Positions 33,571 to 42,755 of a stretch of 59,290 nucleotides of DNA are shown here, piece by piece. Each line of letters begins with the position of its first letter. Position 1 is the stretch's first letter. The stretch spans positions 1 to 59,290 of the forward strand of contig CAZERC010000009.1 of assembly GCA_964515395.1 (NCBI GenBank). The letters run 5' to 3'. This DNA is from UBA1876 sp964515395. GTDB lineage: Bacteria > Synergistota > Synergistia > Synergistales > Thermovirgaceae. The notes under the pieces were generated by a model. The model was not told the DNA's origin. It searched no databases and saw only the letters and a program-made list of their open reading frames with translations. The position numbers and the translations under genes are program-made.

Positions 33571-34108
33571 AGCGCTCCTTTTCGTAGCAGCGGATCCAGT
33601 TCAGGAAAAAGAACTGGCCTCCGTTCTTTGCCTGGACACCAGTGATGTTTCAGCTGCAATTGAGGAATTGAAATTACATTACAATGATCACCATGGGCTC
33701 TCGCTGATTCGAATGGCCTCTGGGTGGCGAATGGTCACATCCGACAAAATGTTTGATATTGTCGCGTCATTCAGGGAAACTGCGGGACAACAACATTTAC
33801 GTCTCAGTAAAGCCGCCCTTGAGACATTGGCCGTTACCGCCTATGCACAGCCGGTAACGAGGACGGAAATCGAGGAAATCCGTGGTGTGCGATGCGACCG
33901 GGTCCTGGAGACACTTCTTTCCCATGGACTTATCAAGGTCGCAGGCCGAAAACCTGGTACAGGGACGCCGCTTTTGTACCGTACCACCGGCACATTTCTC
34001 GAACGTTTCGGTCTCGATTCAATTTCGGATTTGCCGACATTTGACGAAATCAGGGAAATGTCAAAGGAAACGGGATCAAGAGGTACCGAGGATGAAAGCG
34101 AAGAATAA
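33542..34108 (+). CDS. scpB: Segregation and condensation protein B
   Basis: A 188-residue protein with two winged-helix domains. IEALLFVAADPVQEKELASV, GWRMVTSDKMFDIV, LSKAALETLAVTAYAQPVTR and IRGVRCDRVLETLLSHGLI are ScpB signatures. It dimerises and binds the kleisin ScpA. Its start lies within scpA, so expression should be coupled. The last 17 nt overlap the pseudouridine synthase gene. Confidence 0.95.
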   Translation: MLSVTAQSIEALLFVAADPVQEKELASVLCLDTSDVSAAIEELKLHYNDHHGLSLIRMASGWRMVTSDKMFDIVASFRETAGQQHLRLSKAALETLAVTAYAQPVTRTEIEEIRGVRCDRVLETLLSHGLIKVAGRKPGTGTPLLYRTTGTFLERFGLDSISDLPTFDEIREMSKETGSRGTEDESEE

Positions 34109-34844
34109 AGAAATCCAGAAAGCGGGAATGCGCCTCAACAGGTTTCTCGCCGCCTGCGGGCTCGGATCGAGGCGCTCCGCGGAAAAACTGATTGCAGAGG
34201 GAAGGGTCTTCATTAACGGGCGCAAGGCATCAAGCCCGGGACTGCGTGTCGGAGCAGATGATCTTGTCGAGGTCGATGGTGTTTCCGCGAAACCGAAAGA
34301 ATCTTTGCACGTTCTTTTGAACAAACCCCGTGGTGTCGTTTGTTCGGTAAAGGATCCTCATAATGAAACCGTATTGGAACTGCTGCCTCCCGGGTACGCC
34401 AGACTGGGAGTGTTTCCCGTGGGGCGGCTGGACAAGATGTCAGAAGGGCTGATCATCCTTTCCAATGATGGGGAAATGGCCTTTCAGTTGACACATCCAA
34501 GTTTCGGGACGGAAAAGTCTTATGACGTCCTTATGAAAGATCCAGTCAAAACCTGCCAATTGTCAGCTTTGAAAAACGGGACATGTATCGAAGGCAAACT
34601 GGTCCGACCATCTTCGGTTGTCCTGCTTCCCAGGGAGCCGAAAGACTGCTGGGTTCGGTTTGTTTTGAGAGAAGGCATCAAAAGGGAAATTCGCCGTATT
34701 TCCAAAGAAGCGGGTTTGGACGTCCAAAGACTCATTCGTGTGGGTATTGGTAAAATGCGGCTTGAGAAGCTCAAACCGGGTGAGTGGCGCAGTGTCACAA
34801 AAAAACAACTGCTCAGGATGATCAACCAGGGTGGTTTTGTCTAG
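34092..34844 (+). CDS. rluB: RluB-type 23S rRNA pseudouridine synthase
   Basis: A 250-residue RsuA/RluB/E/F-family enzyme. An N-terminal S4 RNA-binding domain (MRLNRFLAACGLGSRRSAEK to about residue 70) precedes the catalytic domain with the active Asp in VFPVGRLDKMSEGLIILSND and the REGIKREIRRI motif. The gene symbol is given by similarity of domain layout and gene position after scpB, as in Firmicutes; RsuA-like specificity is not excluded. ATG 34092 lies within the scpB coding end. Confidence 0.87.
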   Translation: MKAKNKEIQKAGMRLNRFLAACGLGSRRSAEKLIAEGRVFINGRKASSPGLRVGADDLVEVDGVSAKPKESLHVLLNKPRGVVCSVKDPHNETVLELLPPGYARLGVFPVGRLDKMSEGLIILSNDGEMAFQLTHPSFGTEKSYDVLMKDPVKTCQLSALKNGTCIEGKLVRPSSVVLLPREPKDCWVRFVLREGIKREIRRISKEAGLDVQRLIRVGIGKMRLEKLKPGEWRSVTKKQLLRMINQGGFV

Positions 34845-34855
34845 AAAGGAAAATC

Positions 34856-35548
34856 ATGAAGCCAAAAGACAAGGGTCACATTACCATAACAATTGACGGT
34901 CCCGCCGGAGCCGGCAAGAGCACGACAGCCCGCCGTGTGGCGGAGGAACTCGGATTTGAATACCTTGATACCGGGGCTCTCTATCGAGCCGTCACCTTCT
35001 TCCTGCTCAAGAAGGGGATACCTCCGGAAGATTCGTCGCGATTGAGCGAAGCCCTTGGCGAAATTTCAGTGCGCATCGAATCCGAGAGAGTTTATATCAA
35101 CGGTGAGGACGTCACTTCGCAAATCCGTACCCTGTCAGTGGAAACCAGGGTTTCAGCTTATGCGACTCTTCCCGTTGTCAGGGAAAAACTGTTGGGGATA
35201 CAGCGCCACCATGCCGAAACCTGCAATATTGTCGCAGACGGCCGCGATATGGGAACCACCGTTTTCCCCGATGCAAACCTCAAGATCTACCTGGTGGCGA
35301 ACCTTGCAACACGTGCGTTCCGTCGTTGGAAGGATCTTGCGGCCACAGGCAACAAAACCCCGGTGGAAGAGGTCAGGCAACAGGTACAAAAACGGGATAC
35401 CATCGACACGAACCGCAGGCAATCTCCGCTACGGGTCCCTGCCGATGCAGAGATAATCGATACGTCTGAAATGGAAATCCCGGAAGTGGTTGGAGCTATT
35501 CTTGAAAGGGCAGCGAGAATGCGCGCCGAAAGGGGCAATGATTCTTGA
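34856..35548 (+). CDS. cmk: Cytidylate kinase
   Basis: A 230-residue P-loop kinase phosphorylating CMP/dCMP. TIDGPAGAGKSTTARRVAEE is the Walker A, YLDTGALYRAVTFF the CMP-binding segment, ADGRDMGTTVFPDANLKIYL and DTIDTNRRQSPLRVPADA the later family motifs. AAAGGA precedes ATG 34856. The gene's stop overlaps the plsC start (TTGA). Confidence 0.95.
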   Translation: MKPKDKGHITITIDGPAGAGKSTTARRVAEELGFEYLDTGALYRAVTFFLLKKGIPPEDSSRLSEALGEISVRIESERVYINGEDVTSQIRTLSVETRVSAYATLPVVREKLLGIQRHHAETCNIVADGRDMGTTVFPDANLKIYLVANLATRAFRRWKDLAATGNKTPVEEVRQQVQKRDTIDTNRRQSPLRVPADAEIIDTSEMEIPEVVGAILERAARMRAERGNDS

Positions 35549-36207
35549 AGTGGTTTCGTGAACGCTTTTTTTATGGTGTTGCATGGATCACTTGCCGCAT
35601 CATTCTTGCCGTCTACAACAGGATGACGGTACACGGGCTGAAAGAAGCGCTTCGCCACGAGGGTCCGGTTATCATTGCCGCCAATCATTGCAGCAACCTG
35701 GATCCTGTCATCGTGGGCTGCGCGTACCCTCGCCGCCTGCGATATCTTGCGAAATCAAGCCTTTTCAACGTTCCTTTTCTGGGGTTGATCATTCGATGGC
35801 TTGGCGCCATTCCGGCAAGAAGGGAAGAAATGGCTGGAGCTGCGTCAGCCTTGAAAATGCTGTTGCGCTTGATCGAATCCGGAGAAAGCGTCCTGGTTTT
35901 TCCTGAAGGACAGCGATCACCTACGGGAAAACTCCAGCACCTCGAAGAAGGAGCTGGAATGCTTGCCGCAAAGACAAGGTGCACCGTCATACCGGTTTTC
36001 ATCCGGGGAAGTTACGAGGCATTGCCGCGGCAGAAAAGATTCTACAAGCCGTCAAAAATAACGGTTTATTTCGGTACCGCCATAGAACCGGAAATCGTTG
36101 CAGGATCTCAATCCTCAAAAGAAATCCGCAAAGTCGTGACGAAACGACTTGAAGAAGAGCTCGTAAAACTGTCGGAAGAAGCCGGGGTAGCCTCGGACAG
36201 GTGCTGA
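35545..36207 (+). CDS. plsC: 1-acyl-sn-glycerol-3-phosphate acyltransferase
   Basis: A 220-residue membrane-bound acyltransferase making phosphatidic acid. The HX4D motif is ANHCSNLDPVIVG near residue 52, and the substrate-binding FPEGQRSPTGKLQ motif near residue 117. The N-terminal segment RFFYGVAWITCRIILAVY is the membrane helix. It starts at TTG 35545, one base into the cmk stop. The acyl donor is probably acyl-phosphate-derived acyl-ACP from the PlsX route at 54 kb (inference). Confidence 0.93.
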   Translation: MKWFRERFFYGVAWITCRIILAVYNRMTVHGLKEALRHEGPVIIAANHCSNLDPVIVGCAYPRRLRYLAKSSLFNVPFLGLIIRWLGAIPARREEMAGAASALKMLLRLIESGESVLVFPEGQRSPTGKLQHLEEGAGMLAAKTRCTVIPVFIRGSYEALPRQKRFYKPSKITVYFGTAIEPEIVAGSQSSKEIRKVVTKRLEEELVKLSEEAGVASDRC

Positions 36208-36235
36208 ATGTATAAACCGGAAGGATGGTTGTCGA

Positions 36236-37123
36236 ATGTTGAGAAGCATGACAGGATACAGCAGGGTGCAGGAATCCATCGCATGGGGGGCCGTAACCCT
36301 TGAGATTTCCAGCGTGAACCACAAGTACCAGGATGTTTCAATCCGGTTGCCCAAAGAACTGTCGGGTGCGGAACCGGTGCTTCAGAAGCGCCTGCGTTCT
36401 GCTTTCCGCAGGGGCAAAGTTGTTCTCCGGTGTGATGTTTGCTGGTCTCAGGCTTACAACGTTTGTTCTGTAAACAGTGGCGTCCTCAAGGAATATGTAA
36501 AAAACGTTCAGAAAACCCTTTCAGACCTCGATCTTCAGGGACAACCGCAAATCGAGCATCTTTTGAATCTTCCCGGAGTCCTCGAGCCGGCTGTCACTCC
36601 CGACGCTTCATCACTTGAATCAATGACAGGCGACCTGGAAACGTTGCTTGACTCGGCTCTTGAGGGGTGGCTTTCGATGCGGGAAACCGAGGGGAAGCAC
36701 CTTTCGGAAGATATTATGGAACATCTCCAGGAATTCGAAAAACGAATTGAAAAGGTGCGCAAACATTGGGCCAGTGCCCGGGATGCGGCTATAAGTGCTT
36801 TCAAGGAAAGGATCCGGACTTTGCTTGTCGGTCAGGATGGTGTTCCCGACGAATCCAGAATCGCCCAGGAAGTGGTAATCCTGAGTGATAAATGGGACAT
36901 CACCGAGGAAATCACCAGAATTGACAGCCACGTGGCCAAATTCAGGGAAATCATGGATAATATTGAGGTTTCAGGCAAAAAACTGGATTTTCTCGTGCAG
37001 GAAATGAACAGGGAAGTCAACACCGTTGCGTCCAAGTGTAATGATTCCACCCTGAGATGGGAAGCGGTGGAGGCGAAAGCGCAGCTGGAAAGCATGAGAG
37101 AACAGATCCAGAACGTGGAGTGA
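36236..37123 (+). CDS. YicC/YloC family endoribonuclease
   Basis: A 295-residue protein. The family N-terminus LRSMTGYSRVQ, EISSVNHKYQDVSIRLP near residue 23, and the C-terminal catalytic-domain motif RIAQEVVILSDKWDITEEI followed by RIDSHVAKFREIM and GKKLDFLVQEMNREVNTV are all present. Members are RNases involved in RNA decay. It heads the gene string yicC-remA-gmk-rpoZ-coaBC-priA conserved in Firmicutes. Confidence 0.93.
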   Translation: MLRSMTGYSRVQESIAWGAVTLEISSVNHKYQDVSIRLPKELSGAEPVLQKRLRSAFRRGKVVLRCDVCWSQAYNVCSVNSGVLKEYVKNVQKTLSDLDLQGQPQIEHLLNLPGVLEPAVTPDASSLESMTGDLETLLDSALEGWLSMRETEGKHLSEDIMEHLQEFEKRIEKVRKHWASARDAAISAFKERIRTLLVGQDGVPDESRIAQEVVILSDKWDITEEITRIDSHVAKFREIMDNIEVSGKKLDFLVQEMNREVNTVASKCNDSTLRWEAVEAKAQLESMREQIQNVE

Positions 37124-37128
37124 TTCCT

Positions 37129-37392
37129 ATGAAAAACAGGCTCCTGCACATTGGTTTCGGAAATATGGTCGTCAGTGATCGTATTGTTTCGATAATTCAT
37201 CCGACATCAGCACCGATAAAGCGCTTGAAAGACGAAGCACGAATGCAAGGCAGGCTTATTGATGCTACGGAGGGGCGGAAGACCCGTGCCATCATCGTGA
37301 CCGACAGCAATCATATCATCCTGTCCGCCATACAACCGGAGACGGTTTCCCTCCGGTTCGAGGGAGTAGAGGATGAACAGGAAGACGAATGA
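37129..37392 (+). CDS. remA: RemA family (DUF370) regulatory protein
   Basis: An 87-residue protein with LLHIGFGNMVVSDRIVSIIH, APIKRLKDEARMQGRLIDAT and RAIIVTDSNHIILSAIQPET. RemA of B. subtilis is a DNA-binding activator of matrix and osmoprotection genes; the conserved position before gmk supports the assignment but the targets here are unknown. ATG 37129 has GGAG 8 nt upstream. gmk starts within its last 20 nt. Confidence 0.93.
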   Translation: MKNRLLHIGFGNMVVSDRIVSIIHPTSAPIKRLKDEARMQGRLIDATEGRKTRAIIVTDSNHIILSAIQPETVSLRFEGVEDEQEDE

Positions 37393-37945
37393 GGGAACGC
37401 TTTTCGTCATATCCGGACCCAGCGGAGTCGGGAAAGGCACGCTTCGGAAGAAGCTTTTCCAGCGGATCGACGGGCTTGCCTACTCGATTTCCTGCACAAC
37501 CCGAAAACCCCGTTCCGGAGAAAGGGACGGAATCGATTATTACTTTATCGATCACAAAACATTCCAGAAATTTCTCGACGAAGGAGCTTTTCTTGAATGG
37601 GCGGAGGTCCATGGAAATCTCTACGGAACCCTTGAGGAGACTGTCAGGGATTCACTTGGTAACGGCAAGGATGTCATCCTTGAAATTGATGTCCAGGGAG
37701 CTGCCCAGGTAAAGGAACGCCTGCCGGACGCGGTGTTGATATTCATCGCTCCTCCTGCAGAAAAGGAACTGTTGCGACGTCTGAGCCGAAGAGGGACGGA
37801 AGAGGAACAGGAACGACTGACCCGTCTGGAAAATGCAAGGAAAGAACTCGAAGCTTCAGTGAATTACGATCATATTGTCATAAATGACGATATCCAGCGC
37901 GCGTCGGAAGAACTGGTTGACATCGTTCATTCTTACAGAAGCTGA
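37373..37945 (+). CDS. gmk: Guanylate kinase
   Basis: A 190-residue kinase converting GMP to GDP. FVISGPSGVGKGTLRKKL is the P-loop, SISCTTRKPRSGERDGIDYYF the GMP-binding segment, EWAEVHGNLYGT the next family motif. It is complete, and its product links the purine pathway in this window to GTP. Confidence 0.96.
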   Translation: MNRKTNEGTLFVISGPSGVGKGTLRKKLFQRIDGLAYSISCTTRKPRSGERDGIDYYFIDHKTFQKFLDEGAFLEWAEVHGNLYGTLEETVRDSLGNGKDVILEIDVQGAAQVKERLPDAVLIFIAPPAEKELLRRLSRRGTEEEQERLTRLENARKELEASVNYDHIVINDDIQRASEELVDIVHSYRS

Positions 37946-37981
37946 ACAGACTCAAACCCCCCATTGGAGAGGTGATTTTCG

Positions 37982-38230
37982 ATGCGGCTTCATACAGACA
38001 AAGCCGGAAAGAGAAACAAATTCCTGGAAGCACAGATAATTGCCAAACGGGCTCGACAGCTTAGCGAGAGAAAAGGACAAACTTTCCTGGAAGAAGGAAG
38101 GAAAAATCCCATAGAGCAGGCGATGAGGGAATTAGCCGAGGGAAAGCTCAAATACATGCTTCCATTGCAAAACGAAACGAATCCTGCGGAAGGGGACGAA
38201 AATGGCGAAAGCAGACTGGACAAGGCATAG
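37982..38230 (+). CDS. rpoZ: RNA polymerase omega subunit
   Basis: An 82-residue protein. KRNKFLEAQIIAKRARQLSE and NPIEQAMRELAEGKLKYML correspond to the conserved helices of omega. It should help assemble and stabilise the RNA polymerase core. The gene's place between gmk and coaBC is standard. GGAGAGGTG precedes ATG 37982. Confidence 0.88.
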   Translation: MRLHTDKAGKRNKFLEAQIIAKRARQLSERKGQTFLEEGRKNPIEQAMRELAEGKLKYMLPLQNETNPAEGDENGESRLDKA

Positions 38231-39425
38231 GAACCTCCTGTTATGCATTACTGGAGGAATAGCCGCCTACAAGATTCCTGAATTGGTACGTGCCTTCTCG
38301 CGAAGGGATTGGGACGTCGAAATTGTGATGTCCAGAGCCGCCGAACGTTTCGTATCTCCTTTTACACTCTCGGTTCTTTCCGGTAAGAAGACATGGGGTG
38401 AAGAAGATTTCCTGTCCAGCGAACGCGGTTTCGAAATTCCCCATGTGAAGCTGGCCAAAAACCGGGACGTGGTGGCCGTGGCCCCGTGCACTGCGGCAAC
38501 TTTATCAAGCTTGGCCCACGGTGACGCCTCGTCACTGATTTCCGCAACCCTTTTGGCTACAAGGGCACCGGTTTTGCTTTTCCCGTCCATGAACACGGAA
38601 ATGTGGCTTCACAAGGGAGTTCAGGAAAGCTGTCGAAAATGTCGTGAATATGGCTACCGGCTCGTCGACCCTGATCAGGGAGAACTTGCCTGCAGGGATG
38701 AAGGAAAGGGAAGGCTTCCCGACATCGACGTTATAGAACAGGAAATCCTCAAGGAAGTCTGCCCGAGTAAAGATCTCAAAAACCTGAAAGTTCTCGTGAC
38801 GGCAGGACCGACACATGAATATCTCGACCCTGTCAGGTATCTCTCCAATCCAAGCAGCGGCAAAATGGGCTTTTCTCTGGCTCGAACGGCCTGGTACAGG
38901 GGTGCTGAGGTCACGGTGGTCTCTGGTCCCGTTTCCATGAAGCCTCTACATGGTGTACGCTTCATCCCGGTTGTCACCGCTGACCAGATGCGGGATGCCG
39001 TTCTCAAGGAGTCTGAAAAAGCAGACATTATCGTCAAGGCTGCGGCCGTCGGCGATTACAAAGCCTCAGGACAGTCGCCCCAGAAAATAAAGCGAAACAG
39101 TGGCCCATTGACTCTCGATCTCACCCCAAATCCGGATATTCTTGCCGAGCTGGGCAAAAAACGCAAGAAAGGGCAGATGCTCATCGGTTTTGCTGCTGAA
39201 ACGCAGGATCTCATTGAGAATGCCTCGTCAAAGCTCGCAAGCAAGGGGATCGACCTGATAGCTGTTAACGATGTGAACGCACCAGAGTCCGGTTTCGCGG
39301 CCGACACAAATGAAGTGCAGGTGCTGGATGCCTCGGGTGTCGTGTCCTGTATCGCTGGAACGAAAGACGACGTTGCCGAAGGCCTTTGGGACGTCATTTC
39401 GCAGAGGCGGCCGACGCATTCCTGA
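38202..39425 (+). CDS. coaBC: Bifunctional phosphopantothenoylcysteine synthetase/decarboxylase
   Basis: A 407-residue two-domain coenzyme A enzyme. The N-terminal flavin-dependent decarboxylase has LLCITGGIAAYKIPELV, the catalytic His in FEIPHVKLAKNRD, PSMNTEMW and the substrate-lid Cys in LACRDEGKGRLPD. The usual PASANT motif reads PCTAAT here, so its Asn is Ala. The C-terminal CTP-dependent ligase starts at VLVTAGPTHEYLDPVRYLSN and contains SSGKMG and KAAAVGDYKA. It overlaps rpoZ by 29 nt, and its TGA overlaps the priA ATG. Confidence 0.93.
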   Translation: MAKADWTRHRNLLLCITGGIAAYKIPELVRAFSRRDWDVEIVMSRAAERFVSPFTLSVLSGKKTWGEEDFLSSERGFEIPHVKLAKNRDVVAVAPCTAATLSSLAHGDASSLISATLLATRAPVLLFPSMNTEMWLHKGVQESCRKCREYGYRLVDPDQGELACRDEGKGRLPDIDVIEQEILKEVCPSKDLKNLKVLVTAGPTHEYLDPVRYLSNPSSGKMGFSLARTAWYRGAEVTVVSGPVSMKPLHGVRFIPVVTADQMRDAVLKESEKADIIVKAAAVGDYKASGQSPQKIKRNSGPLTLDLTPNPDILAELGKKRKKGQMLIGFAAETQDLIENASSKLASKGIDLIAVNDVNAPESGFAADTNEVQVLDASGVVSCIAGTKDDVAEGLWDVISQRRPTHS

Positions 39426-41245
39426 TGGAATGGCTTTGTGATGTGCTCCTTCCGGGACCCTGGTGGCACCCGCTGACATATACCGGTACGAACCCTGTTG
39501 GCAGGGGTTGCAGAGTGCGAGTCCCCGTGGGCAGAGGGGAACGGACGGGTGTCGCCGTTCATTCAGCACTTCGCCATGAAAGACATGACGAAAATGTCCA
39601 TTCCTTCAGACCCATCGGCCAGGTTCTTGACACGACCCCCGTCGTTCCAGATGAATTGCTGCAGACTCTCCAATTGACGGGGAAACATTTTCTCTGCGGG
39701 GCCGGAGAATTGATGAAAATTGCTTTTCCGGCCCCCTTTTTTGCAGGGGAACCAGTCGATTCAGAGCATACCGACACACCCGGAACTCCGGACGGCCTGT
39801 CGATACGTTTTCACAGGAACGCCCTGGATAAAGAAAGATTCGCCCTTTACGAGAAATATTTGAACAAAGGCGAAGGGTGCGGGTGTCTCGTCGTTTTTCC
39901 GGAAAGAAGGCAAGCCGAAAGATTCTGGACTCATCTTGGAACAGACCAGCGTGAGAAGGGGATTTTGTGGCCTCCAGGCACTGGCAAACGAGTTTGGGAA
40001 GCATGGAAAAAGTGTTTGTCGGGGGAGTACGAGATTGTTATCGGTTCCATGGGCGCGCTTTTTGCACCATTGAAAGGGATAGAATATATCATCGTCGAAG
40101 ATGAGGGCAGCCCTGCGTATTACACACGGCGATTTCCTTTCATTCATGCCCGGTCTGTCTTGACATATCGAGCCAAATACTGGGGTGCAGAACTGGTGCT
40201 GGGTGGAGCAATGCCATCATCCAGGACATATCTCTATCAAAGGGAGAAAAGCCCCGATGAGGCAAAAGGACGGGTTGTCTTCGCCGATCAGTGGGCGGCA
40301 CGGGAATTCGACGTACGCGGCGTCAGCCATCCCTTGAATGTCACCGACACTGTTTTGTCCAGAACGCAGGACGTCGTGGCCAACAAGGGTACGGCCCTGT
40401 GGCTTTTGGACAGGATCGGCTACGCGTCGGGGATCTGGTGTCGTGAATGCGGACATATCCTTGGCTGCAGGAAGTGCGGCACAGCCCTGAGATGGGAATC
40501 ACGTGAGTCACTGGCGGTATGTCAATTTTGCCGGAACAGGGAAATTCTCCCCGAAACATGCCCGAAGTGCGGTGGGCTCCTGATGGAAGGTCTCAGACCG
40601 GGGATTGAGGCTTCTGCAGAGCTGGCCTCAAACCTTCTTGGAGATGCCACACTTGTTCATGAATGGCACGGTTCTCAAAAGCGTGAAAAATCACGACGTA
40701 AAGAGCTCTTGAAGACACTGAACGAAAAGGGAGGCATCGTTACCGGTTCAAGAAAGGCCCTCGAATTATGTGATGATGTCCCCGTCAATCTTGTCTGCTG
40801 GCTTGATATGGATATGGAGCTTCTCAGGCCTTCCTTTGACGTCAAATACAAGACGTTCCGGATGGTGTGGGAATCCCTGTGGAGGGGAATTGAGCCAAGG
40901 AAGCGTATTGTCGTATTGCAGACCCGAAGGCCGAGAACAGGTTGGCAAAAGGGTCTGGAAAAAGGATGGCATCTTTTTTGGGAAACCGAACTTTCAGAAC
41001 GGCAGGAGCTTTCCCTGCCACCCTGGCAATTTCTCGTTGAAATTCACGCAGGAAATCAAATAAAGGGCGAAACCTTGTCGATGCTTGAGCGGGCCGGTTT
41101 CGAATGCCTTGACCCGGACCCCGGGGAAGACCTTTTTTGGGTCAGAACCAAAAGAACGGAACCCCTGCGAAAGGCTCTGGAACCCCTTTTCTCCGTTTCC
41201 CGTTCAAGGCAAGGCTTTCCCCGAGTGAAAGTCTGGATCGACTAG
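39425..41245 (+). CDS. priA: PriA-like primosomal protein lacking helicase motifs
   Basis: A 606-residue homologue of the replication-restart protein PriA, shorter than the usual ~730. The N-terminal 3'-DNA-binding domain is recognisable (RGCRVRVPVGRGERTGVAV). The eight zinc-binding cysteines are intact: CRECGHILGCRKCG and CQFCRNREILPETCPKCGG. The Walker A (GSGKT) is absent where HRNALDKERFALYEKYL occurs. DEEH reads EDEG, GSATPS reads GGAMPS, GTQM-AKGHDFP reads GSRKALELCDDVP, and QVAGRAGR reads MVWESLWRG. It is therefore unlikely to hydrolyse ATP but could still bind DNA forks. No frameshift is visible. ATG 39425 overlaps the coaBC stop. Confidence 0.88.
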   Translation: MEWLCDVLLPGPWWHPLTYTGTNPVGRGCRVRVPVGRGERTGVAVHSALRHERHDENVHSFRPIGQVLDTTPVVPDELLQTLQLTGKHFLCGAGELMKIAFPAPFFAGEPVDSEHTDTPGTPDGLSIRFHRNALDKERFALYEKYLNKGEGCGCLVVFPERRQAERFWTHLGTDQREKGILWPPGTGKRVWEAWKKCLSGEYEIVIGSMGALFAPLKGIEYIIVEDEGSPAYYTRRFPFIHARSVLTYRAKYWGAELVLGGAMPSSRTYLYQREKSPDEAKGRVVFADQWAAREFDVRGVSHPLNVTDTVLSRTQDVVANKGTALWLLDRIGYASGIWCRECGHILGCRKCGTALRWESRESLAVCQFCRNREILPETCPKCGGLLMEGLRPGIEASAELASNLLGDATLVHEWHGSQKREKSRRKELLKTLNEKGGIVTGSRKALELCDDVPVNLVCWLDMDMELLRPSFDVKYKTFRMVWESLWRGIEPRKRIVVLQTRRPRTGWQKGLEKGWHLFWETELSERQELSLPPWQFLVEIHAGNQIKGETLSMLERAGFECLDPDPGEDLFWVRTKRTEPLRKALEPLFSVSRSRQGFPRVKVWID

Positions 41246-41265
41246 ATCTGTGGAAGGTGAGATAC

Positions 41266-42755
41266 ATGGCGATTGTAACAATCGTGGGACGGCCGAATGT
41301 CGGAAAATCGTCCCTTTTCAACCGCATAGCCGGACGAAGGAAAGCAATAGTTGACGACCAGCCCGGAGTTACAAGGGACAGGCTTTATACCTTGGCCGAA
41401 TGGCAGGGCAAGGCGTTTTACCTTGTCGATACCGGAGGGATGACGGATTCCAGGGCCGAGGGGATACATGGGGCCGTTCACCGTCAGGTTGAGGTTGCCA
41501 TATCTGAAAGCGATGTCCTGCTCTTTGTCGTGGATACAATCACCGGTGTCACGGCACAGGACGAAGAAATCGCCCTTCAGTTGCGAAAAACCGGAAAACC
41601 TGTAATCGTCGTCGGGAACAAGATTGATGATACATCTCACGAAAACCGGGTGTTCGATCTCTACACGCTCGGTTTCGAAAATGTGATCGGCGTCAGCTCT
41701 ACACATGGACGAAATATCGGTGACCTTCTGGACAAGATCCTGCCTTATATCACAGGATACCATGGAAAAGAAGAGAAAGACGAAATCAGTCTTGCCCTGG
41801 TGGGCAGACCCAATGTCGGGAAATCGACACTCCTGAACGCTCTTGCCAAAACTGAACGATCCCTTGTGGAAGACGTTCCCGGAACCACTCGGGATTCCAT
41901 TGATACGATCGTTCATTTCGGAGCTCGACCCGTTCGCGTTATTGATACGGCGGGCCTGAGAAAACGTTCAAGAATCCGGACAAACGTGGATTTCTACTCC
42001 CTCGTGCGGACCCAGGAAGCCATCGATCGAAGTGATATTACCATTCTTCTGATGCAGACGGACCCGCTTTGTACCGATCAGGACAAAAAGATCGCTGCTC
42101 ACGTCGTAGAAAAGGGGAAGGGACTGTTGCTGGCAGTCAATAAATGGGACCTTCTATCCGAAAGCCCGCGCAGGGGAGATATGGTACGCGATACCGTCAG
42201 GGAAAAGATGCCATTCGTCGATTTCGCGCCGCTTCTTTTTCTCTCCGCCAAGACAGGCCGGGGACTTCAAAAACTGCCTCAAATAATACAAAGAATTGAT
42301 GAAAGCAGGAAACGCCGACTTCCCGACGAACTGCTTTCGAAAATCGTCAGGGAAACCTTTCTTTTTGAGCGGATGCCCTGCGATAACAAAGGAAAGCGGC
42401 TTTCAATTCTTCAGTGCACCCAAAAGGGAATATCCCCCCCGCATTTTGAATTTACGGTGAACAATACGCGGGCAGTGCCCCCCTCTTTTGAACGCCACGT
42501 TCATCATATATTAAGAAATATTNNNNNNNNNNNNNNNNNNNNNNNNNNNNNNNNNNNNNNNNNNNNNNNNNNNNNNNNNNNNNNNNNNNNNNNNNNNNNN
42601 NNNNNNNNNNNNNNNNNNNNNNGCGGGCAGTGCCCCCCTCTTTTGAACGCCACGTTCATCATATATTAAGAAATATTACCGATTTCGAGGGAGTGCCACT
42701 ACGAATCAGCTGGAGACGCACCTCTGACAAGGGAACTCGAAGCCAGCGGCCTTGA
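41266..42755 (+). CDS. der: Ribosome biogenesis GTPase Der, split by an artificial scaffold gap
   Basis: Two tandem GTPase domains: the first with TIVGRPNVGKSSLFN, VDTGG and NKID; the second with LVGRPNVGKSTLLN, DTAGLRKRSRI and NKWD near residue 295. A KH-like domain ends the protein. It acts in 50S subunit assembly. A 100-N run (42523-42622) lies between identical 55-nt copies; dropping the run and one copy leaves 445 codons in frame, reading HHILRNITDFEGVPLRISWR, the normal Der C-terminus, and a TGA at 42753-42755. ATG 41266 follows GGAAGGTGAG. Confidence 0.94.
42468..42677. repeat. Exact 55-nt direct duplication flanking the gap (42468-42522 and 42623-42677)
   Basis: Positions 42468-42522 equal 42623-42677. 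Same copy length as at the first gap. Collapsing them restores der in frame. Confidence 0.93.
42523..42622. other. 100-N scaffold gap
   Basis: Run of 100 N with identical 55-nt sequence on both sides. Confidence 0.95.
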
